From Sphingomonas dokdonensis (GTDB lineage: Bacteria; Pseudomonadota; Alphaproteobacteria; Sphingomonadales; Sphingomonadaceae): a stretch of DNA of 64,000 nucleotides. The stretch spans positions 310,001 through 374,000 of the forward strand of contig NZ_NBBI01000002.1 in the NCBI RefSeq assembly GCF_002197685.1, written 5' to 3'. Positions 35,675 through 42,981 of this stretch are shown here, one piece after another (the first letter of the stretch is position 1; each line of letters opens with the position of its first letter). The translations under genes and the position numbers were made by a program. The notes under the pieces are model-generated. The model searched no databases and was not told the origin of the DNA. It saw only the letters and a program-made list of their open reading frames with translations.

Positions 35675-36432
35675 GCGGCGTGCTCCGGTGTTGTCGCGTG
35701 CAGCCACGCATCGAACCGGGTCGGCATGATCCGCGCGCCGGAACCGGGGACTAGTGCCGCATCATCGGCGGGAGCGCCGAAATAGTCGCGATCGGCGGTG
35801 ACGGTGATGCGGCGCGGATCGTCATGGGCACCGAGCCAGCTGGCGGTAAATTCGGCGAGTGGCGCCCGCTCGGGTCCGGCGACCTCCACGATCCCATCGG
35901 CGGGAGCGGTTATGGCCACCTCGGCGAGCATTGCCGAGATGTCGCCCGCGGCGACCGGCTGAAGCGCGATGCTCGGCAGGTACACGCCATTGTCGCGCGT
36001 GTAGCCGTCCGCGATCGTCGCCAGAAACTCGAAGAACTGGGTCGCGCGCACGATCGTGAAGTGAATCTGGGCTGCGGCTATGAGCTGCTCCTGCGCGAGC
36101 TTCGCACGGAAATAGCCCGACGCCTGGAGCCGGTCGGTGCCGACCACAGAAAGCGCAACGATATGGCCGATTCCGGCCTCCCGCGATGCTGCAACGATGT
36201 TCGTCGTCGTTCCGCGAAAGAAGGATAGTGCCGCCTCGTCTTCGAACGAGGGGGCGTTGCTGACGTCGATCACCACCGACGCGCCGGCCAGCGCCTCGGC
36301 AAGGCCGGCGCCGGTGAGTGCGTCGATACCGCCGCTCGGCGATGCGGCGACGACTTTATGGCCCGCCTTGCGCAACAAGTCGAGGAGCGGGCGGCCGATC
36401 AGGCCGGTGCCACCGATGATGACGATCTTCAT
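35671..36432 (-). CDS. NAD(P)-binding epimerase/NmrA-like protein (ECF41 partner)
   Basis: About 253 residues of the atypical SDR type. N-terminal dinucleotide loop VIIGGTGLIGRPLLDLL, then VVIDVSNAPSFEDEAAL, IVALSVVGTDRLQASGYFRA (Ser, and Tyr with a nearby Lys in AKLAQE) and IVRATQFFEF. It resembles SDR family proteins of the NmrA/YwnB kind. ECF41 sigma genes are commonly next to a carboxymuconolactone decarboxylase, an oxidoreductase or an epimerase, and this is that partner. GGGAGA precedes ATG 36432. First gene of the leftward operon, under the promoter at 36492-36467. Confidence 0.85.
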   Translation of the reverse strand: MKIVIIGGTGLIGRPLLDLLRKAGHKVVAASPSGGIDALTGAGLAEALAGASVVIDVSNAPSFEDEAALSFFRGTTTNIVAASREAGIGHIVALSVVGTDRLQASGYFRAKLAQEQLIAAAQIHFTIVRATQFFEFLATIADGYTRDNGVYLPSIALQPVAAGDISAMLAEVAITAPADGIVEVAGPERAPLAEFTASWLGAHDDPRRITVTADRDYFGAPADDAALVPGSGARIMPTRFDAWLHATTPEHAA

Positions 36433-36466
36433 GTCCGTGTCTCCCAATGCAGTTTCCTGCACGCAT

Positions 36467-36492
36467 GACGAGGCGGCCAAGCGGGTGTGACA
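36467..36492 (-). promoter_or_regulatory. ECF41-type promoter for the sigma operon
   Basis: On the minus strand TGTCACA (36492-36486) is followed after 15 bases by CGTC (36470-36467), the hexamer pair reported for ECF41 promoters, about 35 bp before the first ATG of the operon. It implies autoregulation by the sigma factor encoded in the operon. Confidence 0.65.
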
Positions 36493-36523
36493 TGAAGGGT
36501 CAAAGAAAAAGATGCGCGCAAGA

Positions 36524-36550
36524 TGTCACGGCGTGCGGCCGCATCTCGTC
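36524..36550 (+). promoter_or_regulatory. ECF41-type promoter for the carboxymuconolactone decarboxylase-like gene
   Basis: TGTCACG (36524-36530), 16 bases, CGTC (36547-36550), then the ATG at 36596. Spacing and hexamers fit the ECF41 consensus. It faces away from the similar promoter at 36492-36467, so one sigma factor would drive both arms. Confidence 0.7.
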
Positions 36551-36595
36551 ACGTCGGCGAGCGCCGGAGGTCGGCGTTGACGACGAGGGTACATC

Positions 36596-37051
36596 ATGAC
36601 CGATATCAAGCGTCTGAACTGGTACGAAGTCGCGCCGGAAGGCGCCAAGGCCCTGAACGGCATTCATCAATATGTGACGAAGGGCACCGGCCTTCCCGAA
36701 GAGCTTATCCACCTGATCTTCCTGCGCGTCTCGCAGATCAACGGGTGCGCGCATTGCATCGACATGCACACCCGCGATCTGCTCAAGACCATGTCGATCG
36801 ACAAGGTGGCGCTGGTCCCCGTTTGGGCCGAAGTGCCGCACCTGTTCCCGGATCAATATCGCGCAGCGCTAGCCTGGACCGAGGAGGTGACCAACGTCAG
36901 CAGCACCCACGCCTCCGACGAGGCCTATGCCGCCGCCTCCGCTGCATTCGCGTCCAAGGATCTCGTTGACCTAACGATCACCATCGCGGCTATGAATGCC
37001 TTCAACCGGTTGGGCGCGCCTTTTCGCCTGCCAGTGGCGGCCAAGCCATGA
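36596..37051 (+). CDS. Carboxymuconolactone decarboxylase/AhpD-like protein
   Basis: 151 residues, helical, with the peroxidase-like core INGCAHCIDMHTRDLLK: the CxxC plus downstream His is the AhpD-type redox centre. Members act as alkylhydroperoxidase partners; few with this arrangement are true decarboxylases. It is the classic genomic partner of ECF41 sigma factors and has its own matching promoter at 36524. A strong hairpin follows its stop. Likely role: detoxifying organic peroxides or a reactive metabolite when the sigma factor is active. Confidence 0.9.
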   Translation: MTDIKRLNWYEVAPEGAKALNGIHQYVTKGTGLPEELIHLIFLRVSQINGCAHCIDMHTRDLLKTMSIDKVALVPVWAEVPHLFPDQYRAALAWTEEVTNVSSTHASDEAYAAASAAFASKDLVDLTITIAAMNAFNRLGAPFRLPVAAKP

Positions 37052-37060
37052 AGTGTGGCT

Positions 37061-37085
37061 GGAGCGCGAGCATAGCTCGCGCTCC
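37061..37085 (+). terminator. Perfect 11-bp stem hairpin after the CMD gene
   Basis: GGAGCGCGAGC - ATA - GCTCGCGCTCC, ten bases after the stop codon. No T-run follows, so it may be a weak terminator or an mRNA 3' stabiliser. Confidence 0.45.
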
Positions 37086-37096
37086 GCATGATAGGA

Positions 37097-37159
37097 TGAA
37101 CGAGCGTCCAGAGTCGGGCAAGCCCCAATGACTGGTGAACGGCCGAGATTGGATCATTG
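37097..37159. repeat. Dispersed 63-bp intergenic repeat, copy C
   Basis: Starts TGAACGAGCGTCCAG and ends GGCCGAGATTGGATCATTG. Immediately follows the hairpin after the CMD gene. Same length and orientation as copies B and D. Confidence 0.45.
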
Positions 37160-37320
37160 ACACTACACCCGTTTGCGCACCCTTATAGTTCTGCAACTCG
37201 AAACCGAGATTCCGGCCCACTTTACCCCGACGCACACGAATTCAGCGGTCGATGGTGCGGGTATAGGAGCTGTCGAGAGCGGGTGTCGGCCGCCGAAAAT
37301 GCACGGAAATGCGTCGCCGC

Positions 37321-37339
37321 GGCGGAGGCGGTCTCCGCC
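37321..37339. repeat. GGCGGAG-N5-CTCCGCC hairpin, copy 1
   Basis: A 19-base inverted repeat with 7-bp arms, ten bases beyond the 3' end of the DUF5677-like gene at 37350. Identical arms occur at 38305 and 38552. It could serve as a terminator for that gene, though no T-run follows on the minus strand. Confidence 0.45.
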
Positions 37340-37349
37340 ATTATCAACG

Positions 37350-38270
37350 CTACCCAGCGTCGGGATCGCGTCGGGAGACCTCAGCTGTGAAGCTATGCTG
37401 ATCGTCAGGGTCGGCAGCGCTCATGCCCTTCACCAGAATTTGAAGCTGCCTGGAGAGCAGATCCTGCCGTACCGCATGATCGGGCAAGTCGTTAATGGTC
37501 GATATGGCATCGATAGCTCCCGAGACGCCAAGGAAAATGCAGGAGAGTAGTGTTGTAAAATGTTCCATCACCCAGAGGTGTTCGAACGCATCATGATCGC
37601 GAGCGGGTGTTTCCCGGCTCCCCTGCCAGAAATAGTTCACTCCATAATAGCTGCCGTGGAGAAGCTCAGAACCTGGGCGGTAAATGCCGAAGAACGCTGA
37701 CCCGAGACCGAGCCCTCCTCGCCGGCTTTTCGCGGAAATTGCCGCGATCCGATCAGCTAAACTCACGTCAGTCCACTCTCGAATTTCCGCACCACCTTTC
37801 TTCCGCGTAAATTCGTCCAACGCTTCGCGCAGGCCTGAAATATCGTCGATTTCCAGGCCGACATCACGTGAGGTGGTAATTTGGAAATCACCGATACGAG
37901 CTTCACGGTGGAGATCGCGCCATCTTTTTTGGCGCATGTGCCGGATTGCTCGCTGAGCTAACTCTTCGCCCTCCACTGCGATGAAGGCCGCGTTGATTGC
38001 TGTCTCTACAGCAGAACGGGCAATACCGAAGCCGTCCCGGATCGCCATGTCCCGCTCTCGTGTTAGTGCGAGCACGCTGTGAACCGACACTCCAACCGCC
38101 TGAAGCATTAATGTCGGAACCCAGACTGAGGGCCTGGTTTGAGCTGGGTCAATGCTGTGTAGCGAATGAATGATCATATCCAGCGAGCGCGTCTGCTCGA
38201 TCAGGAGCTGGCGGCCTCGCGCGTGAAACGCGGCGAGCTGATTGCTGGAGGGCTGATCTGCTGTCGTCAT
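37350..38270 (-). CDS. Unknown helical protein, DUF5677/HEPN-like
   Basis: 306 residues, soluble and helical. Parts recall DUF5677: SVHSVLALTRERDMAIRDGF, SAVETAINAAFIAVEG, and a late GSELLHGSYYGVN segment. HEPN-type folds of this kind appear in defence and toxin contexts, but the RxxxxH RNase motif is not clearly visible, so I assign no activity. It stands alone, flanked on both sides by the 19-base GGCGGAG hairpin, and base use is a little AT-richer than in the core genes. Confidence 0.55.
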   Translation of the reverse strand: MTTADQPSSNQLAAFHARGRQLLIEQTRSLDMIIHSLHSIDPAQTRPSVWVPTLMLQAVGVSVHSVLALTRERDMAIRDGFGIARSAVETAINAAFIAVEGEELAQRAIRHMRQKRWRDLHREARIGDFQITTSRDVGLEIDDISGLREALDEFTRKKGGAEIREWTDVSLADRIAAISAKSRRGGLGLGSAFFGIYRPGSELLHGSYYGVNYFWQGSRETPARDHDAFEHLWVMEHFTTLLSCIFLGVSGAIDAISTINDLPDHAVRQDLLSRQLQILVKGMSAADPDDQHSFTAEVSRRDPDAG

Positions 38271-38304
38271 GGTTTTGCTTAGCAGTTGAAGAATGCGGCA
38301 GCGA

Positions 38305-38323
38305 GGCGGAGGGGTTCTCCGCC
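38305..38323. repeat. GGCGGAG-N5-CTCCGCC hairpin, copy 2
   Basis: Seven-base arms identical to copies 1 and 3, with loop GGGTT. Lies just upstream of the DUF5677-like gene, between genes. Confidence 0.45.
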
Positions 38324-38551
38324 ACGAGCGCCGGCTACAACGCTCATGGCGAAGACGGCATGGATGGCTATCACGTGGTCGGTAAGCAAGCGGCTCCTGC
38401 GGCGCCGAACACGACCACGCTCAACGCCGCTCAACCATCTGTGGCGCTTGTCGCCTACGCCGTTGGCGGCCGATCCTGCGGGTATCGAGCGGGTATCGGG
38501 GCCGTAATCGCCAAGAAAATCGGCGGAAAAGCGCGCCTTTGCTGCTGGCAT

Positions 38552-38570
38552 GGCGGAGGACACCTCCGCC
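38552..38570. repeat. GGCGGAG-N5-CTCCGCC hairpin, copy 3
   Basis: Seven-base arms identical to copies 1 and 2, with loop GACAC. About 85 bp beyond the 3' end of the membrane protein gene at 38655. Confidence 0.45.
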
Positions 38571-38654
38571 GTGGGCTCTCAGTCGAAGCTTCGCCGGACG
38601 TCGAGCGTTAGAAACTGTGTTGCTACTCGTGCCCCAAGCCCGTGACGATTCCGA

Positions 38655-39281
38655 TCAGTCGTAAATGTTGATATCTATCTCGTCGTCCATCGCGAGTAGT
38701 GCTTCCTCATATAAATCGTCCGCTTCAATCGCGAGAGCTTTAAGCTTGTCCCTCAAGGCATCAAATTCATTGTGATCGCCCGCTTTTCGCGCACTGGCGA
38801 ACATGGCAGCATGAAATGATACATCGTTGATCTTTCGAGCCAGCATGGAGACTTTGTGACCGGTATCGTGACTGAAAATACGAACGATCTCTTCATAGAT
38901 TGACCAGACCGTCTCCACGTAGTCTGTGTCGATTGTGTGAGGCGTCGATAGCGCGAAACGCACAGGCTTCAATTTGTTGTAGAGCTCGCTCCTGATGGAA
39001 TGCGCCGCGAGCTTTTCCTGTCGCTGCATGAAGTTCTTGGTAAACTGAAATTGCTGCCAGCCCAACCAGAACACCGCACCAGCGAATAAAACTTGGCCGA
39101 CTGCTCCGAACGCTTCGAAAAAGTTGGCCTGAAACAAGCTGCCATGAGCCAGTGTCGCGACCACGATAAGAATCATGGTCATCCAAAAAAGAACGGCTAC
39201 TGCCGGACCGAGAGCTATCTCGCCGAATGCAAGTAATCGCTCACCCAGCTTGCTCATCGTCGGCGTCCGCTCATCAAGCAT
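38655..39281 (-). CDS. Two-helix membrane protein of unknown function
   Basis: 208 residues with two hydrophobic segments (GPAVAVLFWMTMILIVVATL and AFGAVGQVLFAGAVFWLGW), then a long charged helical cytoplasmic tail rich in Lys and Asp and ending DDEIDINIYD. Unrecognised. Its ATG lies inside the end of the ribbon-helix-helix gene, so the two are translationally coupled. The layout (small DNA-binding protein plus membrane protein) is compatible with a toxin-antitoxin or accessory regulatory pair, but nothing shows toxicity. Confidence 0.6.
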   Translation of the reverse strand: MLDERTPTMSKLGERLLAFGEIALGPAVAVLFWMTMILIVVATLAHGSLFQANFFEAFGAVGQVLFAGAVFWLGWQQFQFTKNFMQRQEKLAAHSIRSELYNKLKPVRFALSTPHTIDTDYVETVWSIYEEIVRIFSHDTGHKVSMLARKINDVSFHAAMFASARKAGDHNEFDALRDKLKALAIEADDLYEEALLAMDDEIDINIYD

Positions 39282-39474
39282 TTAGCGCTGTCGCGAGAAG
39301 CCGCCTGATCGCCTCTGGTCGCGACAGCCGCGGCTCCTGCCGATCGATCCACGCGTCCAGCTTGGCGAGCTGATCGGGCTGAAGGCGCACCTGAACAGGC
39401 TCACCCTTGCCGGTCGGCGCTGGCCCGCGCCGTTTCCGTGGTTGCAAAGTTTCTTGACTGGCGCCCGTTACCAT
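39274..39474 (-). CDS. Ribbon-helix-helix DNA-binding protein
   Basis: 66 residues. After a basic Pro-rich leader (RKRRGPAPTGKGEP) come the RHH strand VQVRLQPDQLAKLDAWID and helix SRPEAIRRLLATAL, like CopG/Arc-type regulators or ParD-like antitoxins. It probably binds its own promoter in the 78-bp gap to the divergent gene at 39553. It overlaps the downstream membrane gene by eight bases. A plausible regulator of the island's integration end. Confidence 0.7.
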   Translation of the reverse strand: MVTGASQETLQPRKRRGPAPTGKGEPVQVRLQPDQLAKLDAWIDRQEPRLSRPEAIRRLLATALNA

Positions 39475-39552
39475 GCAACCAAAGTAACGAACCGGGCGGA
39501 AGCGTCAACTTCCACCCGGCTCTGACCACAACCGATCGCTTGGAGATCGTTC

Positions 39553-39972
39553 ATGGCTGTTCTCGCCCATACCACGGGCGCGCCGAAACGCGCGTCCATT
39601 CTCGATGCCGTGCTCGCCCGCTTCGACGCGGCCGCCGGCGCCCCCGACGACTCATGGGAGGAGCTTCATGCGCGCTGGCTGGTGGCGCGTGATGCCGCAA
39701 AGGCGGCCGAGCGGCACTACCTCACCACTGTTGACGGAACGCCGGCTTGCGACCGCGCCGGCCGCACGCGCGACGCAACATTCGAGTGGATGAACGCGAT
39801 CGAAGGGCGAATGCTGGCGACGCCGGCGCCGCACCAGCGCGCGCTCCTCTGGAAGATCGAATACGCCCTCCGGAACGACGAAGACGAGGGCAGCACGATC
39901 GCCTGGTCGTTCGAGCATATCGCGCCGATCGTCGCGGACGCGCGGCGGATGTTAGGCGAGGCGCGATCGTGA
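39553..39972 (+). CDS. Hypothetical island protein
   Basis: 139 residues, helical and charged, no recognised domain. It contains WEELHARWLVARDAAKAAE and a Trp-rich end with IAWSFEHIAPIVADA. Its stop overlaps the GTG of the next small gene (GTGA), so the two are translationally coupled. Helical proteins of this size are common beside integrases in sphingomonad islands. Composition and the tight overlap support it as real. Confidence 0.6.
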   Translation: MAVLAHTTGAPKRASILDAVLARFDAAAGAPDDSWEELHARWLVARDAAKAAERHYLTTVDGTPACDRAGRTRDATFEWMNAIEGRMLATPAPHQRALLWKIEYALRNDEDEGSTIAWSFEHIAPIVADARRMLGEARS

Positions 39973-40181
39973 GCGCGGCGCAGGCCGCTGCCATGCCGGA
40001 CCTGGACGTTATCGCGACCAGAACCGCGCGCCTTGCCGATCTTCTTGACGCCCTGGCAAACGAATCAAGCCGCCGCCGTTCTCCAAATGAGGGCACGCTT
40101 TGGGTGGCTGCCGAATATGCGATCGACACCCACAATCGGCTGGTCGGAATGTTTGATCGCGATGCAGAACGGCAAGCGTGA
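39969..40181 (+). CDS. Small hypothetical protein coupled to the preceding gene
   Basis: 70 residues from GTG 39969, overlapping the previous stop as GTGA. Reads as one or two helices (DLDVIATRTARLADLLDALA then GTLWVAAEYAIDTHNRLVGM). The longer open frame starting at 39747 is an out-of-frame shadow of the upstream gene. No known family. Confidence 0.55.
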   Translation: MSAAQAAAMPDLDVIATRTARLADLLDALANESSRRRSPNEGTLWVAAEYAIDTHNRLVGMFDRDAERQA

Positions 40182-40237
40182 TGACTGCTGGCGGAGCAAA
40201 GCGCTCTTGGCTTGAGGCGCAGATAGTCACTTGCGGA

Positions 40238-40303
40238 TCAACTGCTAGTCGATTACCGCTTCAACTACCAGTTGTGAACGGAGGGTGAGATTCTGACTAC
40301 CAG
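40238..40303. promoter_or_regulatory. Three related short direct repeats upstream of the HTH gene
   Basis: TCAACTGCTAGT (40238-40249), TCAACTACCAGT (40261-40272) and the partial ACTACCAG (40296-40303) lie in the same orientation. The first two are 23 bp apart, about two helical turns. They precede the HTH gene and could be its operator. Evidence is similarity and position only. Confidence 0.3.
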
Positions 40304-40358
40304 CGCGCCCTCCGATGATCGACCCTCGCCTCAAAAGGGTCGGCCGAAGCTCTCTCCA

Positions 40359-41213
40359 TTGCCGGTGTGGGGATCGTCGGCCGACTCGATTGTGCCAAGG
40401 GATGAAGCGGACAACTCACCCCTACGGCTTTACTCATTTGCTCGGTCAGAGCTCGTGGCTCACGTAGGAATGACCGACAACAATCTCACCGTTTGGATAC
40501 GTCATGGCCTCATTCGGCCTCATGGCGAGCGAAGCGGTCGAGGTAATGCACGGCGTTATCCGTTTTATGAAGCGAACATCGCCGCGATCCTGCTGCACCT
40601 TCATCGCTTCAACGCCAGCATTGAGACAATGAAGGGGATCGCGGGCATCTACCGTGACGCTCTCGCCTGGGGCCTAAGCTTCGGTTATTCACCTGACCAG
40701 ATGCACATCTTTCTTGTGATGCTGCACGAACCAATTTTTCAGTATGCGCTTAAAAGGGAGAGGACGGGCGAGTTTGACGAAATAGCGTTTTCGAGAGCCA
40801 TTCGTACTCACATCATCAATTCCGAAATCGAAGCTGGCATTGATCAGAGTTCGCCGGAAGAAGCACAAGCTGCAATTGCAGCGGCTGGCAACGACGAGAG
40901 ACTTGTAGGCAAACCGCTGATCGACTTTGCCAAGAGCGTCGGCGTTGATGATTGGGAGCAGCACGCGAGCGCATTCGCCGACCTGCTTAGTCAGCCTCGT
41001 GCGCAGTCTCTACCTTGCCCGGTGTTCTTCTGGAAAACTGAGAGCGGGTGGCGGCGCGGCGAGAGTATCGAGGGCCAGCTCATCGCCAGCAACCGCGATG
41101 GTGCATTCGTCACGATTGCGGTCGACATGCTTGGGGTGTTCTTCCGCCTCTGGAACAAGGGTGAGGAGAGCGGCGGGGCGAGCGGCTCGCACGCTGAGCT
41201 GCAAGTCCCATGA
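40359..41213 (+). CDS. MerR-like HTH protein of unknown function
   Basis: About 284 residues. The N-terminal third resembles a MerR-type winged helix (SELVAHVGMTDNNLTVWIRH then GLIRPHGERSGRGNARRYPF). The remainder is helical with a Trp-containing end and no named domain. The start is uncertain. TTG 40359 is shown; the frame stays open to a CTG at 40293, which has GGAGG eight bases before it and would add 22 residues, so a rare start codon may be used. The gene lies between the small island genes and the integrase. It may regulate excision or another island function. Confidence 0.6.
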   Translation: MPVWGSSADSIVPRDEADNSPLRLYSFARSELVAHVGMTDNNLTVWIRHGLIRPHGERSGRGNARRYPFYEANIAAILLHLHRFNASIETMKGIAGIYRDALAWGLSFGYSPDQMHIFLVMLHEPIFQYALKRERTGEFDEIAFSRAIRTHIINSEIEAGIDQSSPEEAQAAIAAAGNDERLVGKPLIDFAKSVGVDDWEQHASAFADLLSQPRAQSLPCPVFFWKTESGWRRGESIEGQLIASNRDGAFVTIAVDMLGVFFRLWNKGEESGGASGSHAELQVP

Positions 41214-41240
41214 TCCAAGATGCACCTTGCTGGGTTTGGC

Positions 41241-41580
41241 AATGACGACCTCCTCGATCGTCCGCCTTGATTTGCGCCTGAGCCGCGCCGTTGAGGATGG
41301 CAAGGGCATCCGCCTTGAATGTGCTGACCTGGAGCTGCTTGCCAGTCTTGGCCTCTTCAACCTGACACACCGCGCGAAAGCAGAGTATCTTAAGGAGCAG
41401 TCCCGATGCCGAGCCGCGCGACGCCGCTCTATCGACGGGGGAAATACTGGCTCGATTGGGACCGAAAGAAAGACGGCTCCCTTCGATCCCCAAACCTCAC
41501 CATCTGGTGGTACGATCCCGCTGCGGGACGCATCCGAAGCGCGACAACGGGGACGGCGCAAGAGGACCTTGCCATCCTAG
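41241..41580 (+). CDS. Possible small protein overlapping the integrase start
   Basis: An ATG at 41241 opens a 112-codon frame. Its first 55 residues (TSSIVRLDLRLSRAVEDGKG, IRLECADLELLASLGLFNLT, HRAKAEYLKEQ) look like a real amphipathic protein, but the last half is the shadow of the integrase N-terminus. No strong ribosome binding site. The gene may have ended earlier originally, or may couple to integrase translation. Moderate to low certainty. Confidence 0.4.
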
Positions 41581-42749
41581 CGCTCGACCGCCGCTACCTC
41601 GCTGACGCAGACGAGGCGCCGGCATTCTGCAATGCGTGTGGCCAGCCGCTTGCGCAGGCGCAGGCGTATCTGCTGACCGACGCGATCGCAGATTATCGCT
41701 TGGAGTGGGGTGACACCCGCGCCTCCGGTGACACGATCCAGGCGAGGCTCAATCACGTTCTCGACTTCCTCGACGTTGAGCAAGCGAAAGGCGGCGAAGG
41801 GCGGTTCGGTATCACGACGAGCTGCGGCGCGGCCTGCACCACGGTGTTTGCCAATGCGCTGCGCGCTTGGTCGCGGGAGCAGCCGGTCACGTGGAAGAAC
41901 GGCAAGGGCGAGATTACCAAGTCGCGGCCTCGCTCGCCGGCGGCGACGGAGGCGGCGATTGCGCAGATCATCGCTGTTCTGAACCATGCGGCCAACGCCG
42001 ATCCGCCGCGCTCGGACAAGCGGCCGATCTACAAGCCGCTGCCGGCGCAGCAGGTGCAACGCAAACGACGGACCCGCATCGGCGTCGAGGAACTGGCGCG
42101 CATGGTGGCTTACGCTTCCGAGCCGGGGAAGCAGCGGCAATCGCTCCATGCGTTTCTGGTCGCCTCAATCTGCACCATCGCTCGGCCCGGTGCGGTGGTC
42201 GATATCAACGTCGCGCCGGATCGGCAGCAATGGTGGCGGGGAGCGCCAAATATCGACCTTAACCCGCACGGACGCGCACAGAACAAGAAGCACCGCGCCA
42301 TGCTCCCTGTGCTGCCGCTCTTGGCGGAATGGCTAAGTGCCGAGCTGGACGAGTATGAGGCTCTAAAGCCGGACGAGCGCGCCGGTCGCGGTTGGCTGGT
42401 GAATTATTATGGTCGGCCGGTGCAGGACGTGGATCGCGCGTGGGATACCATGCTGCTGAACCTCGGAATGCCAAGGGCGCGCGAATGGCGCGGCTATGTG
42501 CTTCGCCACAGTCTCGCAACGATCGCCCGCAATCGCGGCGCCGAGAGATGGGACCTTGAAGGCTTCATGGGGCATCGCGCCAGCAGCCAGACTGAGGTTT
42601 ACGCTGTCGGCGAATTTCCAACCGTCACGCGTGCGCTGATGGGCATAATCAAAGATATCGAACGACTGGCTCCGGGATCCCTGCACCGGAACCCCACCGG
42701 AGCCAGTCGCTCCACACCGCAAGCCATGGAGGCCGCAATGTCAGGTTAA
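41406..42749 (+). CDS. Tyrosine recombinase/integrase of the island
   Basis: 447 residues. The N-terminal part binds arm or core DNA, with a small Cys pair (CNACG, about residues 75-79). The catalytic domain shows the first Arg in CTIARPGAVVDIN, basic KKHR, the box II VLRHSLATIARNRG (His, Arg), GHRASSQTEVY and the nucleophilic Tyr in VYAVGEF. This is the phage-integrase family used by islands that enter tRNA genes. Its stop is 14 bp from the CCA end of tRNA-Thr, and the attL-like repeat at 1435 matches that end. It likely catalyses integration and excision at this tRNA. Confidence 0.9.
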   Translation: MPSRATPLYRRGKYWLDWDRKKDGSLRSPNLTIWWYDPAAGRIRSATTGTAQEDLAILALDRRYLADADEAPAFCNACGQPLAQAQAYLLTDAIADYRLEWGDTRASGDTIQARLNHVLDFLDVEQAKGGEGRFGITTSCGAACTTVFANALRAWSREQPVTWKNGKGEITKSRPRSPAATEAAIAQIIAVLNHAANADPPRSDKRPIYKPLPAQQVQRKRRTRIGVEELARMVAYASEPGKQRQSLHAFLVASICTIARPGAVVDINVAPDRQQWWRGAPNIDLNPHGRAQNKKHRAMLPVLPLLAEWLSAELDEYEALKPDERAGRGWLVNYYGRPVQDVDRAWDTMLLNLGMPRAREWRGYVLRHSLATIARNRGAERWDLEGFMGHRASSQTEVYAVGEFPTVTRALMGIIKDIERLAPGSLHRNPTGASRSTPQAMEAAMSG

Positions 42750-42763
42750 ACCTGAAAAATCTG

Positions 42764-42839
42764 TGGTGCCGCTTACAGGACTCGAACCTGTGACCCCCGC
42801 ATTACGAATGCGATGCTCTACCAGCTGAGCTAAAGCGGC
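42764..42839 (-). tRNA. tRNA-Thr (anticodon CGT), CCA encoded
   Basis: 76 bases including an encoded CCA (TGG at 42764-42766 on the plus strand). Acceptor stem GCCGCTT/AAGCGGC, D-stem GCTC/GAGC, anticodon loop TTCGTAA with anticodon CGT, T-arm ACAGG-TTCGAGT-CCTGT, discriminator A. All stems pair. It reads ACG codons (Thr). It is intact and is the target of the adjacent island; the 3' part is restored by the element. Confidence 0.96.
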
Positions 42840-42981
42840 AACGAGCGCTCGTTCGAGCGCGCTGGAAGCGGGCGCCTAGCAGGGGTGTGAGCAGGGCGCA
42901 AGCGGTTCTCGAGTTTACGTCGTCTTTACCATGTGGCGGGCAAAAGCATCGGCGGAGCATGTGCTCCTGGGGACGACGATC

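Larger units (their letters stand above)
38271..38654. other. Gene-free stretch with two hairpin repeats
   Basis: No frame here looks like a protein. The stretch holds two copies of the GGCGGAG-N5-CTCCGCC hairpin, at 38305-38323 and 38552-38570, about 250 bp apart. Confidence 0.5.
1435..42839. mobile_element. Integrated genomic island at tRNA-Thr(CGT)
   Basis: The element is bounded by a partial tRNA-Thr 3'-end repeat (1435-1479) and the intact tRNA-Thr (42764-42839). A tyrosine recombinase gene ends 14 bp from the tRNA 3' end. Inside are accessory genes: amino-sugar use, defence-like NTPases and nucleases, redox enzymes, an ECF41 module and several small genes of unknown function. Core genes resume at once to the right (PAS protein, NAD-GDH). 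No conjugation or phage structural genes are visible, so it is probably mobilisable or degenerate. Whether the whole 41 kb came in one event cannot be told from one genome; the left boundary is an inference from one imperfect repeat. Confidence 0.65.
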
